A DNA stretch of 64,000 nucleotides from Clarkia xantiana subsp. parviflora (taxonomy: Eukaryota > Streptophyta > Magnoliopsida > Myrtales > Onagraceae): positions 4,774,001 to 4,838,000 of the forward strand of contig JAPTYO010000018.1 of NCBI GenBank assembly GCA_036873135.1, in the 5' to 3' direction. This document shows, in pieces, positions 1 to 10,632 of the stretch. Position 1 is the first letter of the stretch. Each line of letters begins with the position of its first letter. A model generated the notes under the pieces. The model was not told where the DNA came from. It did not search any database and was given only the letters and a program-made list of their open reading frames with translations. A program made the translations under genes and the position numbers.

Positions 1-280
1 TGCCGAGTTTCGATTATGGGGATGGAACTTGGAAATGCATGATTATGAGACTGAATCATTTAGTGGGTTGCATTTGCTTTATTAATTTGATATTATTGCA
101 TGATTAGAATTGTGTCTTGACTATGTCAAGCTAGCTGGATATTGTATGTTGTGGGAGAGCCCTGGAATTCAATTAATGAGATGCGCACAAGGTTAGACAT
201 GTTGTGATGGTTGCTATTGCCTAGAATCCATGTCTAGAAGTTTTCATGATTGATTGTTAGCATGAATTTCAAGTCAGCCC
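1..280 (+). mobile_element. Copia-1 5' leader, first part (interrupted by gypsy-A)
   Basis: Non-coding leader between the (off-window) 5' LTR and gag of the outermost copia element. The stretch with tcgattatggggatgga near the start recurs in the leaders of copia-2 (about 12500), copia-3 (about 31340) and, reversed, copia-4 (about 59875). The text up to the AGCCC at 276-280 continues directly at 8129 once gypsy-A is removed. No coding potential seen. Confidence 0.85.
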
Positions 281-599
281 TGATGGGTTTCACTATGGCC
301 GTTAGGCCCTTTAACGACGAGGAAACGGTGAATAGGCCCATTGGGCCCTAAAAAGAGGTCAAGGAGACTAACGCGAAGGGTCCCGATGAGAGGAGTCCCG
401 ATGGTGAAAGGTCCCGCCAATTGTGAAAGGTCCCGACAGAGTCGGTCCCGATAGGCGAGCCAGGCGCTCCCGATGAGATGCCTTTAAGTAGGCCCCGATG
501 ATGAATCCCTAAGAATGATTGGCCCTGTCACGATGACGAGGGGCCCCGAGCGGTGACACAATAAGATAACTCTGGAGTCCCCGATGTTGGTCGGGACTT

Positions 600-735
600 G
601 CTATACGCGGAGCGTGGCTGAGATACGCCGGGCGTGGCCGAGATACGCGGAGTGTGGCTGGGATACGCGGAGTGTGGCCGAGATACGCGAGGCGTGGCCG
701 AGATAAGCGAGATCATGGCCTAGATAGGCGGGATC
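600..735 (+). repeat. 20-bp tandem array in gypsy-A U3
   Basis: About seven degenerate copies of a 20-bp unit, consensus GAGATACGCGGAGCGTGGCC. The same array occurs in the 3' LTR (about 7736-7880) and in both gypsy-C LTRs (about 31795-31895 and 38780-38925). It lies upstream of the TATA box, so it is a candidate enhancer array of the LTR. Confidence 0.8.
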
Positions 736-788
736 GTGCCCGAGATACGCGGAATATGGGCTAACCACCCTAACGGTTCACCAGGTAA

Positions 789-831
789 CTGAGGTACCTC
801 TTCGCCTATAAAAGGGCAGAGGTTACCTCAG
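789..831 (+). promoter_or_regulatory. Gypsy-A LTR promoter: TATA box inside an inverted repeat
   Basis: TATAAAAG at 807-814 sits between arms CTGAGGTACCTCT (789-801) and AGAGGTTACCTCAG (818-831), complementary apart from one unpaired base. Gypsy-C keeps the pairing with a compensating change (CTTCT with AGAAG instead of CCTCT with AGAGG). The gypsy-A 3' LTR has lost this segment. Confidence 0.7.
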
Positions 832-1019
832 ATCACATTACGTTTTAGAGATACACTACTTGAGATTACTGCTTGCCAGTTTGCACGAGATACTCATTTA
901 AGCATCGGAGAGGGATTCTGGGTCACCGCCCGGTCTATCCCCTCTTGCAGGATTGCGTGGAGCGAAGGAGCTAGGATCGCCGTCAAAGATCGTGCCGGAG
1001 TTCCACCGTGATCCAACAT

Positions 1020-1035
1020 TGGCGCCGTCTGTGGG
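1020..1035 (+). other. Gypsy-A primer-binding site
   Basis: TGGCGCCGTCTGTGGG, two bases after the 5' LTR end. This is the primer-site type common in plant Tat-type elements. I did not match it to a specific tRNA. Confidence 0.8.
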
Positions 1036-1054
1036 AACGTGACAAAAAGCTGAT

Positions 1055-2690
1055 ATGCCTTCTACTCGTTCAATGGCGGCTGGCAAGCAAAGAAGACAAG
1101 GACAATCTGGTGGTTCCCGTCATCCGGCTGGGACGACTCTGAATTCGCCACCGGAGCGCGTTGAGAACCAGAATCTCCCTGCTGAGGTCTCCCGGACAGG
1201 GGGGCATAATGAAGCCCCTGAAGATACTGCTGCTCAACACCAGGATAAAAGGGAGTAGGAGGCCCCTCCAAATACGGACCTGACGAGAGCTGTGGCGGAG
1301 GCCATGCCGATGTTTCTGGTGGCCATGGAGGCTCTCTTAGATCGGAGAGAGGCTGCGAGGAGGCAAGAGGAGATGCCCCCACTAGAAGAGGAAGCGCCCC
1401 CACCAGTAGAGGTTCAGAATGTGCGGGAGGTTCAGCCCCGGAGCCGGGACCAGGGTAAGGAGCCCGCTCAGCCAGAGCGATTTGTGGTCGATGGGCCAGG
1501 ACCAGTGCAGCACAGGACCATTCCCCTTAATGGTCCCATCACCCCTGATCAGGTGGTGAAGATCGTGAACATCTGCATGGGAGAACAGAAGCCGCTGCTG
1601 TCAGAACTGAGGGATCGATCCACCCATCCCTTCGTTCCCCGACTAATAGATACCCTCGTCCCACCAGGGCTGGGTATCCCCACGATTAAGGAATATGATG
1701 GCGAGGGAGATCCGGTTCGTCATGTCCAGAAGCATCTCATGGCGTGCCTGGGCAGAGCCTCGAATGAAGATATCGTGTGTACATTGTTCCCGAACACACT
1801 TGGTGAGAGGCCTTGACCTGGTTCTTCAGTCTGCCCCCAGGGTGCATCACTTGCTGGGCTGATATGCACGATCGCTTTATCCAGCAGTACCAGGGTCGCC
1901 GGCGTCTGTTGAAGAGTGTGAGGTCCCTGGTCCAGGTGGTGCAGAGGCCCGATGAGTCGCTGGCACACTATTACCAACGATACACTGCCAGTGTGGCGGA
2001 GATTGACGAGGAGATTTCGGAGGGTGAGACCATCCGTACCTTCATTCGGAACCTAACAGCCCCCTACGGTTCCGACTTAATGCACAGCGTGGCTGAGAAG
2101 GCTGTGTGGAATATGGAGGCATTGCAGAAGAGGGTGAAGCGGCAAATCGATGTCCAGGAGTCGAAGATAGCCGCTGGAGAGTTGAGCCCCCGAAGTCGAA
2201 TAAGGGAAAGCAGTCGGTCAAACCCTTGGACGATCGTAAGTCCAAGGATAAATCTGAGAGCAGTCGGAGTCGAGGCCGCTCTGATCGAAGGGATGATAGG
2301 CGTTCCTCGAAGAAGGACAGGCGGGAGGATCATGACATTCCTCTCAACAGCTCTATGGCTGAGGTGTTAACAGTCATGGAACGACGGGGTATCTCCAGGT
2401 ACCCCCCGAAGAAGGAAGGAGAATTTTTGGGATCCCGCATCGATCGTCATTGTCGATTTCACCGCGCAAACGGTCACGACACTGACCATTGTCGGGAGCT
2501 GAAGAAGGAGATCTAAAAGCTGATCCAGAGGGGGAAGCTTAAGGAGTTTGTCGGGGAAAAGCGGTGTCGATCCCGTTCTCGATCCCGATCACGGTCCCGC
2601 TCCCGATCCCGCTCCCGATCCCGCGATCGGTCCCCTAAGAAGAAGAGGTCTGACCCGGAGTCTTCTGGTGCCCGTAAGGAGAAACGGGGC
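1055..2690 (+). pseudogene. gag: Gypsy-A gag (broken)
   Basis: Structural capsid gene of the Tat-type element. It starts at 1055 with MPSTRSMAAGKQ, 19 bases after the primer site; gypsy-C has the same start. A TAG at 1256-1258 breaks the first part (gypsy-C reads Glu there). The frame shifts near 1810, just before the capsid motif TWFFSLPPGCITCWADMHDRF, and again near 2180. A TAA ends the zinc-knuckle frame at 2514-2516. Domains in order: Pro/Glu-rich N-terminus, capsid (retrotransposon gag domain) about 1680-2130, basic Ser/Arg/Asp linker, and the variant knuckle CRFHRANGHDTDHC (C-X2-H-X4-H-X4-C) near 2450. It closes with an Arg-Ser repeat tract (about 2565-2640) leading into the protease. 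Confidence 0.9.
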
Positions 2691-2699
2691 ACCATCAAT

Positions 2700-5600
2700 G
2701 TGATTCACGGAGGATTTGCTGCGGGAGGAGATACCTCGTCCTCTCGGGAAGTTTATGCCTCTAGAATTCCCGCTGCTGTGGTGCTGGGTAAGAGGTCCCG
2801 ATCTTGGACTCTGAAGGAAGAGATGGTGATCTCCTTTTCGTCGGAGGATCTCGTAGGCGTGGAGACTCCACACGATGACGCTTTGGTCGTGACCTTGGAT
2901 GTAGATGGATACGAGATGAAGCGGATTCTGATCGATGGAGGGAGCTCCTCTGATATCCTGTTCATGGATGCGCTGGAGGCCATGGGGAAAAGAAGAAGGA
3001 CCTGAAGGAGGCGAACTTCCCGATGGTCGGATTCTCTGGCCTTACCTCCTATCCGCTAGGAATGATCACCTTACCAGTGGAGTTTGGTAGCGGGTGGAAA
3101 TCAGAGAGGAGGAACGTGGAGTTTGTGGTAGTTGAGTCCGCGGGGACCTACAACGCGATTATCGGGAGAACTACCATCAACCCCCTGATGGCGGTTGCCT
3201 CGACTGTGCACCAGAAGATGAAGCTCCCGACTGACCATGGAGTCGGAGAGGTCAAGGGTGACCAGGTGGCTTCCAGGAAATGTTATGTTAACGCCACCCG
3301 AAGGAAAAGACGAGAGGCTATGACTGTCCTCCAGACAGATGCTGATCCTAGAGAGGAGTTTGGGCGTCCCGCCCCCGTGGAGGACTTGAAGGAGGTCGAG
3401 ATTGACGGGCCTCAGAGGAAGGTGAAAATCGGGACTGCTCTGACCGAGGAGACAGCCCGAGAATTGATCGATCTACTGAAGGAGTTCAAGGAGTTGTTTG
3501 CCTAGTCTCCGAGTTACATGCCAGGAATCATCCCCGATATAATTGTACATGAGTTGAAGATTGATCCCGCGAACAAGCCTATCGCGCAGAAAAGGCGTCC
3601 GATGGGCGCAGACAAGAGGATTGCGATCCAGCAGGAGGTGGGCAGGTTGCTCGATGCTGGGTTTATCAAGGAGCTCCGATTCCAGACTTGGGTTGCTAAC
3701 CCGGTGTTGGTGAAGAAGAGCAATGGGAAATGGTGGATGTGTGTTGATTTCCGCGACCTGAATAAGGCTTGCCCGAAGGACTGTTACCCGCTCCCGAGAA
3801 TCGACCAGCTGGTGGATGCCACGTCGGGACATGAGTTGTTGAGCTTCATGGATGTATACTCGGGTTATAACCAGATCAAGATGGCTAGGGAGGATGCTCC
3901 CCACACTGCCTTTTATGCTGATAGCGATATCTACCACTACGATGTCATGCCTTTCGGACTGATCAATGCAGGGGCAACCTACCAGCGGATGGTGAACAAG
4001 TTGTTCGGAGATATGCTAGGGAATACCATGGAGGCTTACGTGGATGATATGCTGGTGAAGTCCCGACAAGCTGAGGATCATGTGCACAACCTAGCCACGA
4101 CGTTTGAGCGGATGAGGCTTCGTCAGGTTCGCCGGAACCCGAAAAAATGAGCCTTCGGAGTCCACTCGGGGAAGTTTCTGGGCTTTATGGTGAGCCAAAG
4201 AGGGATTGAGGTGAACCCCGAGAAACTGAGAGCGATCGAGGAGATGCAGTCTCCGATAAACCATCGGGAGGTTCAAGTGCTGAATGGCCGACTGGCTGCA
4301 ATGAATCGCTTCCTGTCCAAGGCGAGTGACCGATCAGTGCCATTTTTTGAAGTCCTGAGGGCCAACAAGAAGTTTGAGTGGACCGCCAAGTGTGAAGAGG
4401 CGTTCCAGGCACTCAAGCAGCACCTTCGCACCCTCCCGCCGTTGGCGAAACCGGTCCCATGTGAGCCGCTCTATCTTTACTTGGCTGTTTCTGAATTTGC
4501 CATTAGCTCTGTGTTAGTGAAGGTTGTCGAGGGTAATCAAGTCCCCGTTTATTATGTAAGCAAGGCGTTTGCCAAGTCTGAAATGAATTATCCCGCCGTT
4601 GAAAAGTATCTCTTTGCGTTGATTATTACTGCTCGGAAGCTGAGGCCTTATTTCCACGCGCATGAGATTACTGTGCTGACGAATCAGCCTTTGAAGCATT
4701 TTTTGAACCGACCTGATGCGTCAGGGAGATTAGTGAAATGGGCAGTCGAGCTTAGTGAGTTTCGCATACACTTTGCTCCGAGAACGGCTATTAAGGGCCA
4801 GGCATTGGCGGATTTCATAGCAGAGTCTACAGCCCCCGATCTGGAAGAAGCGGGCCCTGTAGAGGGGGCAACCATGGAGGTCCCGATAGCAGAACAACCA
4901 GAGATGGCAGAGCAATCAGAACAGCCAAACGAGGAAAATACTTGGGAGATGTACACGGATGGCTCCTCGAGTTCAGATGGATCAGGAGCAGGGTTTGTAT
5001 TGATACCACCAGGCGGAGGTGAGCCGCTTCGATATGCTTTGGCCTTAACGTTTAGGGCCACGAATAACGAAGCTGAGTACGAGGCTCTTATCACGGGCCT
5101 GAAAATTGCCAAAGGTACGGGAATTGCTCACTTAAGAGTGAAGTGTGACGCGACCCTGATTGTGAACCAGGTCCAAGGGCGATACGAGGCAAAGAGCACG
5201 ATGATGAGGAAGTAACTTCGTGAGGTACAAGTCTTGAAGGAGAGCTTTAAAAGCTTCGACATCGAGGCGATCCCGAGGGAGGAAAACGTAGAGGCAGATG
5301 CCTTGAGCAAATTTGCCTTGGGGGCACCCCTGGAGGAAAATCGGAAGGTGCACTTCTTGGAGAAGGTGATCTTGTCGACCACCGACCCGACGCAGGTGTG
5401 CGCTATTGAAGCAGGATCGGAGGAGGAGCCCCCTTGGATGACCCCGATAGTTGCGTACCTGACTACGGGGGCAGTCCCCGATAATGAAGTAGTAGCTGAC
5501 AGGATACGTCGGATCGCTGTTAATTACGTGATGCTGGACAATCAGCTGTACAAGAAGGACTGGTTCTCGACTCCGTACTTGAAGTGTGTGGCTGAGCCCG

Positions 5601-6662
5601 ACACAAGTCGAATCCTGAAGGAAGTGCATGAAGGGGTCGCGGCTTGTCATGAAGGGGCCAGATCCATAATGAGGAAAGTGTTGAATCTGGGCTATTATTG
5701 GTCTACGATGAGCAGGGAGGCGACAACATTGGTCCGATCATGTGACGCGTGCCAGAGGTACCCCCCGAATATCGTGGCTCCGGCTGCTAATTTGACGTCC
5801 ATCAAGAGTGCTTGGCCCTTCGCGCAGTGGGGCATCGACTTGGTGGGACCTCTTCCGCAAGCACAAGGTCAGTGTAAGCATTTGCTTGTGGCTATCGATT
5901 ATTTTTCGAAATGGATAGAAGCGAAGGCGTTGGCCAAGACGACGGGGAACCAGATCGTCAAGTTTCTCCAGACTCATATTGTATCCAGATATGGGATTCC
6001 CAAGGTGGTGATCAGCGACAATGGTCCACCGTTTAACGGGGCGCAAGTAAAGGAGTATTTGGAGGAGTTGAACATCGGGCATCGGACAGCCTCTGTCCAC
6101 CATGCTCAGACTAATGGGCAGTGGGAATCGGCCAATAAAATCGTGATGGATGGCCTGAAGAAGAGGGTCGATGCCTTGAAGGGCAAATGGCTGAACGAGC
6201 TAGAAAACGTGCTTTGGGCTGTTAGAACGACACCCAAACGATCAATTGGGGAGACTCCGTTTAGCCTTGTTTATGGCACGGAGGTCGTTGCTCCCGTGGA
6301 AGTAGCTGTGGCGTCCCATCGGATGAGATATTATGAGCCCTTGACGAATGATGAAATGAGACGTCTGGATTTGGACTTGCTCGAGGAGAAGAGGCGGGAA
6401 GCCGATGAAGTCCAGGCTCGAATGTGTTTGGCGACGGCCAGATATTACAACCGGCGAGTTAAGTCCCGACAATTCTTCGTCGGAGAGCTGGTTTGGCGTC
6501 GGAATAAGTTTACCCTTTTGGATCGGATCAACAAGATGATGGGAAGGACCTTATAAGGTCGTGGGGATGCCAGCTCCGAATGCGTATAAGTTGGAAGACC
6601 TCGATGGCAGAGTATTGAAGCATTCTTTTAGTGGCGAACACTTGAAGAAATGTCATGCTTGA
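2700..6662 (+). pseudogene. pol: Gypsy-A pol: protease, RT, gRNase H, aRNase H, integrase (broken)
   Basis: Polyprotein in the usual Ty3/gypsy order. Protease motif LIDGGSS at about 2930 (Gly replaces the usual Ser after Asp). RT has FMDVYSGYNQIKM at about 3847 and YVDD at about 4040. The first RNase H runs from about 4370. A second, archaeal-type RNase H begins at MYTDGSS (about 4950), with NNEAEYEALI and DALSKFALG. Integrase has the HHCC finger near 5625-5755, GIDLVGPLP, SDNGPPFNG and a C-terminal SGEHLKKCHA at 6662. Lesions: frameshift near 2995, TAG at 3503-3505 (a Trp codon in gypsy-C), TGA at 4148-4150 (a Cys codon in relatives), TAA at 5213-5215, and a frameshift near 6540 just before the GPY-like motif. 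Two RNase H domains and no chromodomain fit Tat. Confidence 0.9.
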
Positions 6663-7000
6663 TGAAAAGTCGCCTTAAGTGGCGCCTGATGAAAAGTCGC
6701 CTTAAGTGGTGCACGAGAAAAGTCGCCTTAAGTGGTGCACGAGAAAAATCGCCTTAAGTGGTGCACGAGATTAAGTCGCCTTAAGTGGTGCACGAGAAAA
6801 GTCGCCTTAAGTGGTGCACGAGAAAAGTCGCCTTAAGTGGTGCACGAGAAAAGTCTCCTTAAGTGGTGCACGAGAAATGTCGCCTTAAGTGGTGCACGAG
6901 ATTAAGTCGCCTTAAGTGGTGCACAGGATTAAATCGCCTTAAGTGGTGTGGGCTAAAGCGTCTTAAGTGATGTGTTGAAATGTCTTAAGTGGCGAGGTTT
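6660..7000 (+). repeat. Gypsy-A 3' tandem array (about 27 bp unit)
   Basis: More than ten copies of a unit close to AGTCGCCTTAAGTGGTGCAC plus GAGAA, starting right after the pol stop. The same array, reversed, follows pol in gypsy-C (32416-32960). Units contain the palindromes CTTAAG and GTGCAC. The remaining 7000-7399 is unremarkable non-coding sequence ending in the polypurine tract. Confidence 0.88.
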
Positions 7001-7387
7001 CGCCTTAAGTGGCATAGGTAAGTCGCTTTAAGAAGTGCAATGGAAAATCGGAACCGTTGAAGGTGAAGCGTTTTGATCTGAGCCGTTGAGATGAAACGTA
7101 CAGAATGGCAACAGGCGTAATGATGAAACGGCCTGAAAAGCACTTTTTTCAGGGAAAGCAGGCGCAAAAAATCAGGCACGGGTGCCAAAGACGTCACTTC
7201 GTCATCTGCTGAATTTAATGGCTGAGGAACAGAGGAGTCTTCTCGGATTTGGTGATTATCCTCGAGATATCGAGGAAACGTGAACGAGAACATTCGTATC
7301 AAGTGACGTTATCAAGGAAAAGGTCCCCGACTCCAAGGTCGGGAGGTCGGGAGTTGAAAGACACAACGAACTGTAAGTCCCTCATGT

Positions 7388-8123
7388 CTTGGTGGCAAAT
7401 GATGGGTTTCGCTATGGCCGTTAGGCCCTTTAACGACGAGGAAACGGTGAATAGGCCCACTGGGCCCTAAAAAGAGGTCAAGGAGACTAATGCGAAGGGT
7501 CCCGATGAGAGGAGTCCCGATGGTGAAAGGTCCCGACAATGGTGAAAGGTCCCGACAGAGTCGGTCCCGATAGGCGAGCCAGGCGCTCCCGATGAGATGC
7601 CTTTAAGTAGGCCCCGATGATGAATCCCTGAGAATGATTGGCCCTATCACGATGACGAGGGGCCCCGAGTGGTGACACAATGAGATAACTCTGGAGTCCC
7701 CGATGTTGGTCGGGACTTGCTATCAGAGGTTGAGGCCGAGATACGCGGGGCGTGGCCGAGATACGCGGAGCGTGGCTGAGATACGCGGAGTGTGGCCGAG
7801 ATACGCGGGGCGTGGCCGAGATAAGCGATATCATGGCCTAGATAGGCGGGATCGTGCCCGAGATACGCGGAATATGGGCTAACCACCCTAACGGTTCACC
7901 AGGTAGTTGATGAACACTACTCGAGATTACTGCTTGTCAGTCCATACGTTTTGATATACACTACTTGAGATTACTGTTTGCCAGTCCATACGAGATACTC
8001 ATTTAAGCATCGGAGAGGGATTCTGGGTCACCGCCCGGTCTATCCCCTCTTGCAGAATTATGTGGAGCGAAGGAGCTAGGATCGTCGTCAAAGATCGTGC
8101 CGGAGTTCCACTGTGATCCAACA
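7388..8123 (+). repeat. Gypsy-A polypurine tract and 3' LTR
   Basis: The tract ttggtggcaaa (7389-7399) precedes the 724-bp LTR (7400-8123). In gypsy-C the tract reads ttgggggcaaa, so this copy has lost one purine. The LTR matches the 5' LTR through U3 and its 20-bp array. The TATA-bearing segment is absent and replaced by a rearranged stretch (about 7900-7985) with duplicated 'actactyGAGATTACTG'-like text. Confidence 0.9.
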
Positions 8124-8128
8124 AGCCC

Positions 8129-8660
8129 CAAATTTTTAAAATCGAAATTCACTCGCCAAATATGCATGTTTGAAGTGGTGTGATCGCGCATGATTCATAT
8201 GCATGAATATTGAGGATGTAGCTTCATGTGATAATTTACTTGTGTAGTAGAATTATATGTGCTTGCACGAGTTCCTCGGAACATTAGACGCATGACGCGT
8301 ATGCATGATTGTTTGAGGATGTGGCTGTATGTGATAATTTACTTGTGTAGTAGAATTATATGTGCTTGCATGAATTCCTAAAAAAGTTTTAAAAAGGGCC
8401 TTGGGAAAGCCAATATCGGGTGTATGTTAAAATTCCCGTTCCGGTGAAAGCGATTAAACCGTTTTTTTAAAATAATGATCTATTAGAAAGTAGACGTCAG
8501 TAATGTGAACTCTTTCACGACCTCCTTCCATTTGTTTAAGGGTGGTCGGGTTGGTTGGATGTCTGAGGAATCATTTCTTTTCGTCTTTTATCTCATAGAT
8601 ATTTGATGTATGCAATTCTTTTTTAAAATGTTTTAAATTGTTTCCATGATTGTTGCATTG
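8129..8660 (+). mobile_element. Copia-1 5' leader, second part
   Basis: Resumes the copia-1 leader after gypsy-A. Landmarks shared with the other copia leaders are the cggaacattagacg stretch, gggccttgggaaagccaa, and the ctgatctatt...gtgaactctttcac block (compare 23150-23190 and 39585-39630). Similarity to the other leaders ends near 8660, where gag should begin. Confidence 0.85.
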
Positions 8661-9360
8661 TTGTCAATGAGTAAGTTTAGATGGCTGGTAGAGTGTGTTT
8701 TTATACTCCTCTTGATATTGGTGGTGTGAACTACAATGCTTGAAATGTATATGTAAAGGATCTCCTTTTTGCAAGAGACATTTATCATTGTATCGATGTG
8801 AAAGCTGAAAGAAAAATAACGGATGAATATGGTAATCCGTGTCGTAGCCAAGGGGAGAGGTTCTATGATGATTTTAAGTGACAATGGTGATACTCTCAAC
8901 CCTCACTCCTGAGGTTGCAGAAGCCTGCAAACACAATTGTTATGCATAACAACTTTGTGTTCCCTTCGCCTTCGCTTCGGTGGGGGCAGGGCCGCTGAAG
9001 CCAGAAATATTTTGGTTGAATATGAAGAACATTTTTCCATGGATGCCGGCATGATAGCCACTCGAGACCATTGTGATGAAAGGTCTATATGGGAGAGAAT
9101 ATTCATAATTTTGAAGAGGTACCCTCTCTCTTGGTTTACTGACAATGAAAGACTCACTTACTTGATTGAATTAATTGAGTATACCATGGGTCTATTCATG
9201 CACAGTAACCAGGAAAGAATGGAAAAAAAATTCATGAATCACCAAAGAACATAGAGGGAAGTCTACCACGATATTCGTAAATCGTGGGTTGAACCTGACA
9301 CCAGAGGTCACAAACGATGATTCAGTGGGATAAACATTGTCGATATAAGTGCGTCTTATG
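8661..9360 (+). pseudogene. Unidentified decayed coding segment at the gag position of copia-1
   Basis: From an ATG near 8681 the reading frame MAGRVCFYTPLDIGG continues with a few stops to about 8960. A second frame (8937-9254, 105 residues, ending MEKKFMNHQRT) then takes over with tracts such as ILVEYEEHFSMDAG and WFTDNERLTYLIELIEY. A third frame carries CRYKCVLCTPS near 9345. The amino-acid composition looks protein-like across the frame changes, suggesting an old gene broken by frameshifts. I do not recognise it. It resembles neither the copia-2/3 gag nor the copia-4 gag. It could be a third gag type, a captured gene or an old insertion. Confidence 0.4.
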
Positions 9361-10030
9361 TACTCCTAGTTAGCCATATAAAGTCGTGAAACGTTTTATT
9401 AAACACAAATCATCTGATGTGGTTCACTGGTAAACTCTTTTCAGGCGTGGTAATTCAGAATGGCTAGAAGTTCAAGACTATTAAATTCTATCTTTGTTGT
9501 TGCTTTATGATTGGAGCCTTATTATTGTCTCGTACTTATGATTGTTGAATTTTGGTTATTTAAATTTCAAAATTGTTGAGTAAAGTAATTGTTATTCGAT
9601 TCGAAGTACAATTTACTTATCAATAATCGTCCTGGTCAAAGGGAACAATCTGAACTAAACCCGACTATACGGTTTAAGAACCAAATATTGGGCAGGACGA
9701 ATGGTCAAACAAATGAAACGATTAACATAATCCATAATAATTGTTATAGACCCGTCGATTGTGTAGTTAGAATGCGAATAAATTTAAAATTCCTTATTTG
9801 TTAGTACTACATAAAAAATAAATAAATCAAAATTAATAAAGTTTCATTTGCATAAATACCCATTTCAGGTCTTATTCATAGAACTTCTCATGGAGAATTA
9901 CAATCGATCAAAGTGTGAGAACCTAATGCACGAACATAAGTGGAAAAAAACCTCAAATATGAGTATGCAATGAAAAAGGGCATTATCCGTTAAACGACGA
10001 CCCCTAATACGCCTTTAACGAATAAGATTG
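9361..10030. other. AT-rich decayed sequence, no recognisable feature
   Basis: Lies between the unidentified segment and copia-1 integrase. No frame of useful length and no motif seen. The last part, from about 10000, already looks like degraded integrase text leading into MDMVRTMMSQ. Confidence 0.5.
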
Positions 10031-10632
10031 GCGGATAATCTTAATCACACATATCATGGACATGGTCAGAACCATGATGTCGCAAGCTCAACTTCTGATC
10101 TCCTTCTGGAGTGATGCGTTGTTGACTTTAACTCACATAGTAAACCTTGTTCCTTCAAAATCGGTTGACACAAAACCATATGAGCTGTGGATTGGTAAAG
10201 AGATGGATCTTACCAGGCTACGACCTTGGGTTTTCCCGACATACACGCATCAAACCGACAGCCGATTCGACAAGTTGGGACCTAGAGGTCTGGAAAGTAT
10301 CTTTATAAGTTACTCCAAGAACTCTAAGGGATACGTGTTTGTGGCAGTTCAGGAGAATGGTGGCATGGTCGAACCTGAGTCCTGAGACTTTACGTTCCTT
10401 CAGGACGAATTTCCTAAGCTTGGTAAAATCAAAACAAATGAATTCTTAATTGAACTTAAACAAGATGATGATAGTCAGGTCCCACTTACTTCGAGTGGGA
10501 AATTCTAGGTGGCAACACTAGTGAACGACATGGTAAATGAGAATGGAGACATTTTCATAACAAATCTAGTGGGAGGTGTCTAACCAACCACTCATATCAC
10601 TGTTGTTGCGGGTGCGAATCAAGTGGAACCAG
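10031..10632 (+). pseudogene. Copia-1 integrase C-terminal part (broken, interrupted by copia-2)
   Basis: The frame at 10056-10385 reads MDMVRTMMSQAQLLISFWSD ... LRPWVFPTYTHQTDSRFDKLG ... FISYSKNSKGYVF, the conserved C-terminal integrase region of Ty1/copia, closely parallel to copia-4 (57270-57000). A TGA at 10383-10385 ends it. The degraded linker with DDDSQVPL-like text and AGTGGG repeats follows to 10632. Copia-1 coding text resumes at 29156 (acctgatcat) after the copia-2 insertion. The catalytic core is not recognisable upstream. Confidence 0.82.

Larger units (their letters stand above)
281..1018 (+). repeat. Gypsy-A 5' LTR
   Basis: 738-bp LTR beginning TGATGGGTTT and ending ATCCAACA. 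U3 has scattered TCCCGAT micro-repeats and a 20-bp tandem array (about 600-735). The TATA box TATAAAAG is at 807-814 and lies in the loop of an inverted repeat (arms 789-801 and 818-831). The end is followed directly by the primer-binding site. Confidence 0.92.
281..8123 (+). mobile_element. Gypsy-A: Tat-type Ty3/gypsy retrotransposon, complete but inactivated
   Basis: Complete LTR element inserted in the copia-1 leader. It has LTRs at 281-1018 and 7400-8123, both TGATGGG...CCAACA, and is flanked by the 5-bp duplication AGCCC (276-280 and 8124-8128). Order: 5' LTR, primer site, gag, protease, RT, two RNase H domains, integrase, 3' tandem array, polypurine tract, 3' LTR. Gag and pol carry several stops and frameshifts, so this copy cannot encode a polyprotein. 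It belongs to the same family as gypsy-C, whose lesions are at different places. The two RNase H domains and the TGGCGCC primer site point to the Tat lineage; that assignment comes from family knowledge, not a phylogeny. Confidence 0.93.
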
